A stretch of 64,000 nucleotides of DNA, from assembly GCA_946127115.1 (NCBI GenBank), contig CAMGYI010000001.1, positions 850,857 to 914,856 on the forward strand, in the 5' to 3' direction. The number at the start of each line of letters is the position of its first letter. Within the stretch, counting starts at the first letter, position 1. The notes under the pieces were generated by a model. The model did no database searches. It had not been told where the DNA came from and was given only the letters and a program-made list of their open reading frames with translations. Origin of the DNA: an uncultured Chlamydia sp. GTDB lineage: Bacteria; Chlamydiota; Chlamydiia; Chlamydiales; Simkaniaceae. This document shows positions 9,218 through 17,451 of the stretch, piece after piece. The translations under genes were made by a program, and so were the position numbers.

Positions 9218-10357
9218 CTATAAATGCACTTTCTTCTCTTTTTCAATCTTACCAAGAACCGCGCCGCCAATTCCAAGGATTAACGCTGCCGAGGTGACAA
9301 CAGTACCTAGGTAGGGAACCAGCGAAAGAGTAAAATAGACAATCAAGCTAAAAGCAAAGTAGAGTTTTTTATGCCTCTTGAACTCAAACCGACGAAAAAG
9401 GTGGGTTGCAAGCCACAGGATAGAGAGAAGCTTTGCTGTGTAAAAACCTACAATAGTTAGAGAGAGAAGCGTCAGAGCAAAGGGAACGCCGAGTATGGTA
9501 ATGATCATGACAAGCATAATAATGGGAAGCAGAAAGATCAATACAATCCCTGCAACAGCCGATTGAGCCGGTTTGGTATTGAGCATCTTAATGGTCCGCT
9601 CAATCCTTTGAGGGAAATAGCGAAGCATGATGAGACCAATAATGAAGCTATAGAAAAAATTCATGACAAGACCAGCAAATTTTGATCCAATCTTCAGCCA
9701 ATTAAATATTTTATTATTCATAAGATCGTAGAAGAACGAAGGATGATGGGTCACACCCCCTTTGACTACAGCATTGGGATCGATAAGCGCATTTTTATTA
9801 CTCCAGTATTCAAGAGAACCATCGATTACAACTTTGGAAGTCAAACGGAGTTGCCCCACATACGCTAGAACTCCCCCCCCAATACGATCGGAAATACGAA
9901 CACTAGAAGAATAAAGGCGGAGATTTCTGGCGATATGAGCTTCAACATCTGCGTTTCCCGAAACAATGACAGCATTCCTCCCAATTGTTGCAGATGGACT
10001 CAGATCAATTGTTGCAACCACTCCTGTAAGGCTTCTTCCGATGTAACCGGTGATAAGCGCTTGTCCTGCAAGCATCCGGATATTATTAGAAACATTTCCG
10101 GAAACCTCAACACTTCCCGCAGCAACCAAAACATCCCCATTGACAGTCCCATCAATAAAAACTTGCCCCCCTAAAACATAGAGATCCCCATTGACTGTTC
10201 CCGAAATTTCGACTATTCTGCCAGTCACAAAGTAATCATTATTGACCACTACAGTACTAGGAAGGACAACGACATCAATCTCATTATCCTCTTTCTCCGC
10301 GGAAAAAAGACCACTAAATAATAGGAGAAAAATTAGAGTGCAGCAGCGTAACGCCAT
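9218..10357 (-). CDS. Exported bactofilin-like / polymer-forming-domain membrane protein
   Basis: A 379-aa protein with a signal peptide (MALRCCTLIFLLLFSGLFSAE), then about 170 residues of short repeats such as ISGTVNGDLYVLGGQVFIDGTVNGDVLVAAGSVEVSGNV, the period seen in bactofilin/polymer-forming beta-helices, then a C-terminal half with several hydrophobic membrane segments (FAGLVMNFFYSFIIGLIMLRYF; IVLIFLLPIIMLVMIITILG; LIVYFTLSLVPYLGTVV). The beta-helix is therefore probably periplasmic and tethered to the membrane. The start overlaps the hemA stop by 25 nt, so it is translated from the hemA transcript. Function unknown; a scaffold role is inferred from the fold type. Confidence 0.75.
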   Translation of the reverse strand: MALRCCTLIFLLLFSGLFSAEKEDNEIDVVVLPSTVVVNNDYFVTGRIVEISGTVNGDLYVLGGQVFIDGTVNGDVLVAAGSVEVSGNVSNNIRMLAGQALITGYIGRSLTGVVATIDLSPSATIGRNAVIVSGNADVEAHIARNLRLYSSSVRISDRIGGGVLAYVGQLRLTSKVVIDGSLEYWSNKNALIDPNAVVKGGVTHHPSFFYDLMNNKIFNWLKIGSKFAGLVMNFFYSFIIGLIMLRYFPQRIERTIKMLNTKPAQSAVAGIVLIFLLPIIMLVMIITILGVPFALTLLSLTIVGFYTAKLLSILWLATHLFRRFEFKRHKKLYFAFSLIVYFTLSLVPYLGTVVTSAALILGIGGAVLGKIEKEKKVHL

Positions 10358-11304
10358 TTTGCTTGCCTTCGCTCTTTAAAAAGTTTCATTTGCCATTCAA
10401 CAGCCTTTTCAATCACATTCTCACATAGGAGGATTTCTTTTTTATCCTTCTTTTTGCGAGCAATCTCACCAATTTGATCGATATTATAGAGTTTTAATCT
10501 GGGATGTCTAGCAAGACTTGGACTGATATTTCTGGGAACACTTAAATCAAAAAGGAGAGTATTCTCAACATGTTTTCCCGAATTATCAATGACAAAACGG
10601 TCATGATTGGTCCCACAAATTACAACATTATAACAATCCCACTCTGAAAGCTTTTCCCAGTGAATGACTTTCTCGACAGGAAACTCTCCCTGCGTCATCC
10701 TTGTACATAAGGTCAACTGATGACACCCTTTTTGTTTAAAAAAAATCATGAGCTTCCTATTAATGGAAGAATTGCCAACAAATAGAACGCGGCAATTCTT
10801 TATGACTTTATGATTCGCTTCTACAATTGATTGAATCGCAGAGGGGAGAGGCACCCCTCTTCTGGTGAGAAGAACTGAGGTTCTTATCTCCTTTCCAATC
10901 TTAAGCCCTTTTTGAAACAGATAGTGGAGCTCATAAGAAAGGCATCCCCTTTCTCTTGCAGTTTCATAAGCTAATTTTACCTGCCGTTGAATGTCACTTT
11001 CACCAAAGATCGCGCTATCAATTCCTGAAATAACTTTCCCTAGGTGATGAAAACAATCTTGACCAAAATAGGAGTAAAGAGCATGTTCAAAACCCCCTGA
11101 GATCTGATTCCTTAGCTTTGCAAGTATCTCGATCTGTTTCCCCGCTAAACTCGGAGCACAAAAAAAGAGTTCTGTTCTGTTACACGTAGAAAGAAGAATC
11201 GAATTCGAGGCGCATTGAAATTCTTTTTTAAATGCTCTTGCAAGCTTTTCACGAAGGACTAACGAAGACGATTTATGATTGATTCCAACAATACCAACTT
11301 GCAT
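10333..11304 (-). CDS. hemA: Glutamyl-tRNA reductase (short chlamydial form)
   Basis: Reduces Glu-tRNA(Glu) to glutamate-1-semialdehyde, the first committed step of the C5 haem pathway. Visible motifs are VGINHKSSSLVLREKLA, the catalytic-cysteine segment STCNRTELFF, and GIDSAIFGESDIQRQVKLAYETARERG; an NADPH-binding region follows (VLFVGNSSINRKLM). At 323 aa it is much shorter than the roughly 420 aa of most HemA proteins, lacking the C-terminal dimerisation domain, as in Chlamydia. It lies 47 nt after recX on the same strand. Confidence 0.93.
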   Translation of the reverse strand: MQVGIVGINHKSSSLVLREKLARAFKKEFQCASNSILLSTCNRTELFFCAPSLAGKQIEILAKLRNQISGGFEHALYSYFGQDCFHHLGKVISGIDSAIFGESDIQRQVKLAYETARERGCLSYELHYLFQKGLKIGKEIRTSVLLTRRGVPLPSAIQSIVEANHKVIKNCRVLFVGNSSINRKLMIFFKQKGCHQLTLCTRMTQGEFPVEKVIHWEKLSEWDCYNVVICGTNHDRFVIDNSGKHVENTLLFDLSVPRNISPSLARHPRLKLYNIDQIGEIARKKKDKKEILLCENVIEKAVEWQMKLFKERRQAKWRYAAAL

Positions 11305-11351
11305 ATACTTTGCGACCCGATCAAAAAAACCACGTATAGCTTATATAATGC

Positions 11352-11945
11352 TTACTCGTCTACAAGCAATTGCTCCCGAATAAGAGAATTATCAAATCCC
11401 TTGCCGATTAAAAACCGATAAAGGCGTTGTTTCACTTTAATCTCTGAAAGATCTGCAAAGCACGTTTTCTTCTTAATCCACCAAATAATTTGCTCCCGTT
11501 GCTCATCATCGGTAAAAGAGCCGCACGCCATTTTCTTTAACTCTGGAGCCTTCTTCCAGAGTCTCATAGTAATCACCCGAGGTCCTAACCCTCTTCGCTT
11601 CTCCCTCTCAATGAAACGTCTCCCCTCTTTCTTATCGTCCAAATAGCCCAATTTCTCGCACTCTGAAAGAACCTCAGCTGTAGCTCGAGGGTCGATTTCA
11701 TAAGAACTGAGCTTCTTTGTAAGCTCTGTTTTCATGAACCCTCTAAGTGCCAGCCATTTATATACAAGCATGCGGGCGAGTTTTATATCAACCTTTAAGC
11801 ATAAGTCTCTTAGATGTTTTTTTGTGGGGGTTCGAAGAATTTCTCTTAGGTAGTTCTTATAGAGGTGCCTATGGACTTTTTTCCATTCTTTCCCATCGAC
11901 TAAAATATCCACAAACTTATTATTATCAATGATTTCTATCTTCAT
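11352..11945 (-). CDS. recX: Regulatory protein RecX family
   Basis: RecX proteins bind RecA filaments and modulate recombination. The 197-aa protein shows the three-helix repeats of the family: ARMLVYKWLALRGFMKTELTKKLSSYEIDPRATAEVLSECEKLGYLDDKKEGRRFIEREKRRGLGPRVITMRLW, then KVKQRLYRFLIGKGFDNSLIREQL. recA is not in the window. It is divergent from the small-protein cluster that begins at about 12.0 kb and precedes hemA on the same strand. Confidence 0.82.
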   Translation of the reverse strand: MKIEIIDNNKFVDILVDGKEWKKVHRHLYKNYLREILRTPTKKHLRDLCLKVDIKLARMLVYKWLALRGFMKTELTKKLSSYEIDPRATAEVLSECEKLGYLDDKKEGRRFIEREKRRGLGPRVITMRLWKKAPELKKMACGSFTDDEQREQIIWWIKKKTCFADLSEIKVKQRLYRFLIGKGFDNSLIREQLLVDE

Positions 11946-11961
11946 AAATTCTTTAAAGAAA

Positions 11962-11990
11962 TTGTAAGTTTAAGTCCTATGATTTATAAT
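11962..11990 (+). promoter_or_regulatory. Sigma-66/sigma-70-type promoter of the small-protein cluster
   Basis: TTGTAA at 11962-11967 and a perfect TATAAT at 11985-11990, spaced by 17 bases. It reads away from recX into the small gene at 12035, with transcription predicted to start near 11997. Confidence 0.6.
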
Positions 11991-12034
11991 AGATCCAGGG
12001 ATGAATAGAAAACAACGTGGGAGAAAACAAAATT

Positions 12035-12229
12035 ATGTCAGAAGCAATTGAAGCCGTTAGTAGAGTTACAGAAACTCAAAACTCAACTCAAGAAAACCTC
12101 ATGCAACAGCTTGAGATGCAAGATGTTCAGAATACTAATCTGACACAACAAGTTAACAGAACCTACGAAAGCAGCCTACAATCTCTAGCTCAATCAACAG
12201 GTGATCCGGCCATTGGTGGTCAGGTTTAA
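12035..12229 (+). CDS. Small hydrophilic protein (secretion-cluster candidate)
   Basis: A 64-aa Gln/Asn/Ser/Thr-rich protein beginning MSEAIEAVSRVTETQNSTQE, predicted helical, with no signal peptide or membrane segment. I chose ATG 12035, preceded by GGGAG, over the GTG at 12017, which would use that GGGAG as coding sequence. A strong promoter lies at 11962-11990. It is the first of three small proteins of similar composition ahead of rluD. In C. trachomatis I recall a small unassigned gene (CT659) between rluD and the hemA region; orthology is not shown. The composition resembles small type III secretion subunits or co-chaperones, which is inference only. Confidence 0.62.
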   Translation: MSEAIEAVSRVTETQNSTQENLMQQLEMQDVQNTNLTQQVNRTYESSLQSLAQSTGDPAIGGQV

Positions 12230-12476
12230 TCTCCCACTCTAGAGATTTCAAAAAGATCAACCTTCACAATATGAGTTTTTTTTCTTGCGGAATTCTTATA
12301 CTCCTTAAAACACTTTATATGAGGTGCAGTTAGGGTAAAGACCTAAATAATTTGGAGAAGAATGTTCTGATCAAAGAGTTAGAAGAAGTTTTAGGAGTCT
12401 AGGGGAACCCAAACTACTATTACAATAGTTTCCTGAACTACCGAGTCATTGACATCAGTTGGAAAAGATGCCGAGT

Positions 12477-12518
12477 AAACTCTCTTGGAAAGATTTTTAA
12501 ACCTTTCCAAGAGAGTTT
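12477..12518. repeat. 16-bp perfect inverted repeat (hairpin) between small genes
   Basis: Arms at 12477-12492 and 12503-12518 (AAACTCTCTTGGAAAG and its exact complement) around a 10-base loop. No T-run follows on either strand, so it is not a classical terminator. It lies 91 bases before the next small gene, within or between the transcripts of the small-protein cluster. Confidence 0.75.
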
Positions 12519-12609
12519 GTTGGATAAATTGGAAAACCAATTGTGCGAATTTTTCTGGATTTCATGAAATATTCAGGCTACAGTTTGAATTAGGACAAGG
12601 AGAAGGAAA

Positions 12610-12765
12610 ATGAGTGACGTTTCAGGTGTCGGCTCTTCAGAGGATCTTCCTCCACAAGAACCAGTACAGCAAGTGGCAGATCCTAAAGAGAATATAGCAA
12701 TTAACTTTTTTCAGAATCAATATGCAGATCAAATGGCTGCAATTGTAAAAGAAGAACACCTTTAA
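12610..12765 (+). CDS. Very small acidic protein, 51 aa
   Basis: The frame encodes MSDVSGVGSSEDLPPQEPVQ and continues to ...QYADQMAAIVKEEHL. An unusually good ribosome-binding site (AAGGAGAAGG) lies just before the ATG, the main reason to accept so short a gene. The next gene starts 11 bases after its stop, with an AAGGGAAAGG site between them, so the two are co-translated. N-terminal Ser/Pro/Gln-rich disorder followed by a short helix resembles a secretion substrate or chaperone partner, but no family is recognised. Confidence 0.55.
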   Translation: MSDVSGVGSSEDLPPQEPVQQVADPKENIAINFFQNQYADQMAAIVKEEHL

Positions 12766-12776
12766 AAGGGAAAGGC

Positions 12777-13064
12777 GTGGTGAGCGGCGTTCAAGGACCT
12801 AATGATGGGAACAATCCCACCCAGTCAGGAGGAGATGCACCTCAACAAATCCAAACAGGGATGAGCAAGATGTATACTGGAGCCAAGGCTCCAGGATTTC
12901 AAAAATGGATGACTCAATGGTTTGGAGCCGATGTCACCCCAGGAATGATCTCTGCCTTCGAACAAAATATGATGCAAATGATCCAAAACAGCATGAAACA
13001 ATCACAAGCTCAGCACGAGAAGGTCCAACAAAGAATTAAAGAGCGGATCGACGAAGACAGTTAA
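12777..13064 (+). CDS. Small protein with disordered N-terminus and helical C-terminus
   Basis: 95 aa from a GTG start (a second GTG follows directly). A Gly/Asn/Gln-rich N-terminus (MVSGVQGPNDGNNPTQSGGD) is followed by GAKAPGFQKWMTQWFGADVTPGMISAFEQNMM and a Met/Gln-rich charged helix. The AAGGGAAAGG ribosome-binding site overlaps the end of the 51-aa gene upstream, so the pair is coupled. No signal peptide. The disordered-N-terminus layout is common in type III secretion substrates, but I cannot assign a family. Confidence 0.62.
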   Translation: MVSGVQGPNDGNNPTQSGGDAPQQIQTGMSKMYTGAKAPGFQKWMTQWFGADVTPGMISAFEQNMMQMIQNSMKQSQAQHEKVQQRIKERIDEDS

Positions 13065-13108
13065 TCCCCCTCTCTTTATAAATTGTCTCATATGATATAA
13101 TTCTTCCC

Positions 13109-14008
13109 ATGAACAAAAGTTTTATTATAGATGAGCCGAAAAGGCTTGATAAGCTTTTAGCGGAACGATTTACTGACTACTCCCGGAGCTATTTTCAATA
13201 TTTAATTAAAATGGGCTCAATAACCCGTAATGGGAAAGAGGTGAAGAAGCGGGAAATCCCAGCTGTAGGGGATGAGATTCAAATATTTTTTATTTCTCCT
13301 CCGAAAATGGAGCTCACCGCAGAGGATATTTCATTGGAAATCCTCTATGAAGACGAAGCAATTATCTGCATCAATAAACCAGTAGGAATGGTCGTCCATC
13401 CAGCTCCCGGTCATCCTACGGGAACCTTTGTCAATGCCCTCCTCTATCATTGCAAATCACTTGCTCCTCAAGATCTCCGCCCAGGTATTGTTCATCGCCT
13501 TGATAAAGACACCTCCGGGGTCCTTCTTGCCGCAAAAACCTTGGAAGCCCACCAAAAGCTCATCGAAGATTTTTCAAATAGAAAAATCGATAAGGAATAT
13601 CTCACTATTACGGTGGGGAAGCCCTCAAAAGAATCGATTGACTTGCCTATTGGACGCCACCCCGTGAATCGAAAAGAAATGGCTATTATCGAAATGGGGC
13701 GCCGGGCCCTGACCCATTTTGAAGTGATTGATAGCCGTGAGGGATTTTCTTTTGTTCGCGCAAAACCAGTTACTGGCCGTACCCACCAAATTCGGGTCCA
13801 TCTTAAAGCTCAAAATACTCCTGTTCTGGGTGACCCTATTTATGGTCCTGAAAAACTCAGCCGCAAAATGAGGGCGCGTCGTACTCTTCTTCATGCTCAC
13901 CGCCTTTCATTTTCTCATCCATCAACAGGAGCAAGAGTTGAAATTATTGCTCCTCCCCCTGAGGATTTCCAAAAGTGGTCAAGTTATATTCAAAATATTC
14001 TAGATTAA
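13109..14008 (+). CDS. rluD: Ribosomal large subunit pseudouridine synthase, RluD type
   Basis: Isomerises uridines to pseudouridine in 23S rRNA. It has an N-terminal S4-like RNA-binding domain (KRLDKLLAERFTDYSRSYFQYLIKMGSITRNGKEV) and the RluA/RluD catalytic domain with HRLDKDTSG, whose Asp is the nucleophile, then VRAKPVTGRTHQIRVHL. 299 aa, somewhat short but complete. The ATG at 13109 has no strong Shine-Dalgarno; its promoter is probably in the AT-rich 40 bases before it (CATATGATATAATTC). RluC-type specificity is possible. Confidence 0.92.
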   Translation: MNKSFIIDEPKRLDKLLAERFTDYSRSYFQYLIKMGSITRNGKEVKKREIPAVGDEIQIFFISPPKMELTAEDISLEILYEDEAIICINKPVGMVVHPAPGHPTGTFVNALLYHCKSLAPQDLRPGIVHRLDKDTSGVLLAAKTLEAHQKLIEDFSNRKIDKEYLTITVGKPSKESIDLPIGRHPVNRKEMAIIEMGRRALTHFEVIDSREGFSFVRAKPVTGRTHQIRVHLKAQNTPVLGDPIYGPEKLSRKMRARRTLLHAHRLSFSHPSTGARVEIIAPPPEDFQKWSSYIQNILD

Positions 14009-14100
14009 TATCACCAATTGTTACTATTATGGGGGTACGCCCTTGATTGCGATCAGGAGCAGAAGCTATTTATTACCGGCACGCAACCAAGGACTGAACC

Positions 14101-14355
14101 ATGAAAGAATTTGTAGAATACATCGTAAAAAATCTTGTAGACAATCCTGACCAAGTAAAGATTAATGAAATCGGCGGAACCCACACCCTCATCATCGAAC
14201 TCAGTGTTGAGAAGGCTGATATTGGGAAAATTATTGGAAAAAAAGGAAAAACCATCAATGCAATCCGCACCCTCCTAATGTCTGTTGCAAGCCGCAATGG
14301 AATCCGTGTTAACCTTGAAATCCTTGAAGAAGATGGCTCTAAGGTCGAAGACTAG
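14101..14355 (+). CDS. khpA: KH-domain RNA-binding protein (KhpA/YlqC-like)
   Basis: 84-aa single type II KH domain with the GxxG loop in ADIGKIIGKKGKTINAIRTLL, the hallmark of KhpA-family proteins, which bind many RNAs and affect division and translation in other bacteria. Length and domain limits match the family. It lies between rluD and the convergent DHH gene and ends at a strong terminator, so it is a short transcript of its own or the last gene after rluD. Confidence 0.88.
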   Translation: MKEFVEYIVKNLVDNPDQVKINEIGGTHTLIIELSVEKADIGKIIGKKGKTINAIRTLLMSVASRNGIRVNLEILEEDGSKVED

Positions 14356-14382
14356 ATATGCTATTTCTGGTTGTAAAAATTA

Positions 14383-14407
14383 GGCTATCCTAAGGATAGC
14401 CTTTTTT
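14383..14407. terminator. Rho-independent terminator between khpA and the DHH gene
   Basis: GGCTATCC-TAA-GGATAGCC, a perfect 8-bp stem with a 3-base loop, then T6. The other strand also has T-rich sequence after the stem, so it could serve both convergent genes. Confidence 0.88.
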
Positions 14408-14611
14408 ATGGGAATAGGTATCTTACTCGAAAAAAATACCGATACAACCAGATGATCACCTATTTTTTGCTTTAATACCTAAGATTTAGATGAGATTTCT
14501 TAGGTTTCGACGCCCAAAGCCCATGCTTTTTTTTCAGAAAGAAAGATAAAAAAAGAAGATGTTTTCACTAGATATTAGTTTAGATGACCACTTTGAAAAG
14601 AAGAAGAACCC

Positions 14612-17245
14612 TTACTGATCGAGCCTAGGGAGATAGGGAGCGATCATCGCTTTGCGCGAATTAAGGCCACCAGCACTATAACGAAGGATGGCGATTGGAA
14701 GGTCGCTTGGGGTTTGAGGGAGATGGTGCTTGATCGGCAAAAAACTCTCCTTAAAGATCTGAGAAAGTTCCCGTGCATTATTCCCTAAAAGTTCGAGCTC
14801 AAATTCAAGATGTTGAGTCGCTGGTGATCCTTTAAATCCGCTCAGAAAGAGCTTCAGTTTCTCAACAGCAAGTTCTGTATGGGGAATCCAAAACCACATC
14901 TCATCATCGTGACTGTATGAGATCTTTTTTCCCTTAAAGAGTTCTTGAGCACTTGCAACGGTCGAGGTTGCATGAAGGTGAAGCATAATCTCTCTATTGT
15001 TTGCATAAACATTGAGGGCTTTTTCATACCATAGCTTGCGAAGCTCTGGAGCTGCTTTTTCAAAGTTAGAATAATTGCATGCAAAAATCTTTGTTTGTCC
15101 TACGCGGTTGCAATAGTTGAGGATTTTTGTATCAATAAAGACGTTTGAAGACTCTCCTCTGAGAGCTCTTTCAAGGTTTTTATCAACTCCTTGTTCTTTG
15201 TGTTCATAGACCTTGCTATAAAGAGAATAAAAGTCTTCATTTTGAAGAAGCCGCTCTGCTGCTTTAGTGGTATAATTCTCATCCTCACGGATGTCATCAA
15301 AATCAACGATTTCCATCTCTCTTCTGGAGATAAGAGACTTCATCCGATTAAGAAGCGAGGCCATACAATTCACATCGACCCGCGACACTTTTGTCAATAG
15401 ATCAGTATCGTCAAGGATGGCATAAATAAAGTGAAGATATTCGACAAGTTCACGTTTTGGATCGACATAGTATTCACAATCAGTGCGCAAAACTCTTTTT
15501 TTCTGAAGAAGGCGTTGATACATTCGAATATCCCGAACTGCATCGAGCTTCTTCTCAATTTCCTGAAGTTGCTCATCAACATCCTTTTCTGACAATCCAC
15601 CAAGGCCATACTGGTCGTTAATCGAAAATGCCAACTCCGCAACAATTGAATTCGAAGATTGTGCATCACTAATCATCACTTTCGGAGGCGTTTCAGTTAG
15701 AAGAGAACTTTTATGATGGTCGATCACACTAATCACTTGGAGGTAAAAAGGGATCTTCATCTCTTCGCGGTTACAAAAATCTCGAAGAGTGACTGTCCCC
15801 AGCACTTCATCTTGGAGTTCGTGGCTATGGATCACCCCAATGGGAATAGGACGTCCCTCCAAATCGGTTTGATTTACGGTAAGATAGGAGTAATTCCCCA
15901 TTTTGGAACGGATCTCTTCGATATCAGTTCGGTGAGATAAATACTGCGGTTTAAATCCAAAGACATCTGTTTTAATTTGGAAGGCAATGGCTAAACTATC
16001 AACATGTTTTCGAATACTTGAAAATGCATCGGATAGGAGTTTCACTAAAATCTCAAGCTGATTAAAAATCAGAGGGCGGTTCTCAGTTAAAACCCCTGAA
16101 GTATCAAACAGCTCTGACTTGAGAAGGGAACGAAGCCATGAAATAATCTGAGTGAAGTTGACAATATCAATTTTTTCCATCGACAAAGAAAATTCTTCAA
16201 ACGATGCCTCATTTCCCTTAGCAACTCCGAGCACTTTAACAAGATAGTCGTTCACAAATTGAAGGAGATTAGGAGGAAGCTCCTTTGCAGGAGTACATTC
16301 ACTAATCTTCATTTCTAAAAGTCCTCGGATTTCTTTCGAGATGTGATCAATCGTCAGTTTTTTTTGGGCAAAACAAGAAATAAGTTGGATGTGAAGGTTT
16401 GATTCAAACCACATAAGACAATTGTTAAAAGCCATCACAACTTGCCGAATTCCTTCCAAGTCGATGGTCCGCCAATCACCAAGATAATACCCATGCTCAT
16501 CGATCAGAACAACAGGACTTTGTTGCCTTTCATGATCAAAACTTAAGGCCCGATCACCAGTATGCTTCCGAATCATTCCTTTTTGAGAAAGGAGATCTAA
16601 GCTGGTCAAAGTAAGAGAAAGGCGCGTCTTTGCCAAACAACTAAAGACCTGAGGACCAAAAAGCTCCTCAAAAAGGAATCCGATTTCTACTTGCGTAACG
16701 GGGGGGCCACCTGGAACATTCCAAATGTGAATCCCTTCGCTTACGCGCGCTGCAAATGCATCAACCCAGCCCCAAAAAGAGGCTACGGTCGTATCTAAAT
16801 CTGGAGAGTTATGGGCTGTGACAAAATGAGTTCCTGGATAGGATTTCCCCATCCCAATAGGGAAATAGGCCTGATAGGCATCTCGTGGAATCCACTTCCC
16901 AACAATCTTACCCCGAATCTTATAGTTCTCTTCTTTGCTAATCCCCGAAAAATGGTTGAGCCAAAGCTCAAAAAAAGAAAACGAGTGCTGCTCAAGAACT
17001 TTTTCCTGACCAACACGTCCAATATATCCAACCACCCCTTCCAACAAAAAAGAGGGCTCGGGAGCCTTTAGGATCAAATCAACAAGGGCCCGATTCACAA
17101 AGTCAGATTTATCATGCTCATTCTTTTCTTGAAACTCTTTCGTTTGAAAGGTCTCAAAAATTTTATCGAGCCCTTCAAATGTTTTTGACTCGAAAGGATA
17201 TTCCCCTAGAAGCGGAGGATGAACACGCTTATTTCCCATGGACAC
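14612..17245 (-). CDS. Large DHH/DHHA2-type phosphoesterase-like protein (family II pyrophosphatase-like motifs)
   Basis: 877-aa protein. I see the motif series of the DHH superfamily in family II pyrophosphatase order: AHNSPDLDTTVAS (about 144-156), SPVVLIDEHG (about 243-252), SVIDHHKSS (about 504-512), SSNSIVAELAF (about 530), and a C-terminal GLNSRKAMIAPYLP like the SRKKQ motif of DHHA2 domains. Compared with ordinary pyrophosphatases of about 310 aa it has a long N-terminal extension and a large helical insertion between the second motif and DHH. The start is GTG 17245 or ATG 17239. tRNA-Arg lies 15 nt upstream on the same strand, so they may share a transcript. Pyrophosphatase, nanoRNase or another phosphoesterase activity are all possible. 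Confidence 0.72.
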   Translation of the reverse strand: MSMGNKRVHPPLLGEYPFESKTFEGLDKIFETFQTKEFQEKNEHDKSDFVNRALVDLILKAPEPSFLLEGVVGYIGRVGQEKVLEQHSFSFFELWLNHFSGISKEENYKIRGKIVGKWIPRDAYQAYFPIGMGKSYPGTHFVTAHNSPDLDTTVASFWGWVDAFAARVSEGIHIWNVPGGPPVTQVEIGFLFEELFGPQVFSCLAKTRLSLTLTSLDLLSQKGMIRKHTGDRALSFDHERQQSPVVLIDEHGYYLGDWRTIDLEGIRQVVMAFNNCLMWFESNLHIQLISCFAQKKLTIDHISKEIRGLLEMKISECTPAKELPPNLLQFVNDYLVKVLGVAKGNEASFEEFSLSMEKIDIVNFTQIISWLRSLLKSELFDTSGVLTENRPLIFNQLEILVKLLSDAFSSIRKHVDSLAIAFQIKTDVFGFKPQYLSHRTDIEEIRSKMGNYSYLTVNQTDLEGRPIPIGVIHSHELQDEVLGTVTLRDFCNREEMKIPFYLQVISVIDHHKSSLLTETPPKVMISDAQSSNSIVAELAFSINDQYGLGGLSEKDVDEQLQEIEKKLDAVRDIRMYQRLLQKKRVLRTDCEYYVDPKRELVEYLHFIYAILDDTDLLTKVSRVDVNCMASLLNRMKSLISRREMEIVDFDDIREDENYTTKAAERLLQNEDFYSLYSKVYEHKEQGVDKNLERALRGESSNVFIDTKILNYCNRVGQTKIFACNYSNFEKAAPELRKLWYEKALNVYANNREIMLHLHATSTVASAQELFKGKKISYSHDDEMWFWIPHTELAVEKLKLFLSGFKGSPATQHLEFELELLGNNARELSQIFKESFLPIKHHLPQTPSDLPIAILRYSAGGLNSRKAMIAPYLPRLDQ

Positions 17246-17260
17246 TTACGTTTATATAAA

Positions 17261-17334
17261 CGGACTGAGCAGGACTTGAACCTGCGACCGTCCGCTTAGA
17301 AGGCGGATGCTCTATCCAGCTGAGCTATCAGTCC
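17261..17334 (-). tRNA. tRNA-Arg (anticodon UCU)
   Basis: Minus-strand cloverleaf: acceptor GGACTGA pairs with TCAGTCC, D-arm AGCTCAGCTGGATAGAGC, anticodon stem TCCGC/GCGGA with loop CTTCTAA (anticodon TCT), T-arm with GGTTCAAGTCC. Discriminator G; CCA is not encoded. It reads AGA/AGG codons. It ends 15 nt before the DHH gene on the same strand. Confidence 0.97.
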
Positions 17335-17451
17335 TCAAATTTCATCCGTGAGTTCCCCCAAGAAATGTTCACAGATATTGCGGATATTAGTCATAAGAAA
17401 AATGATTTTCAAGTATATTTGCCTCTTAACCTAAAAATAAGGCAAAAAACA

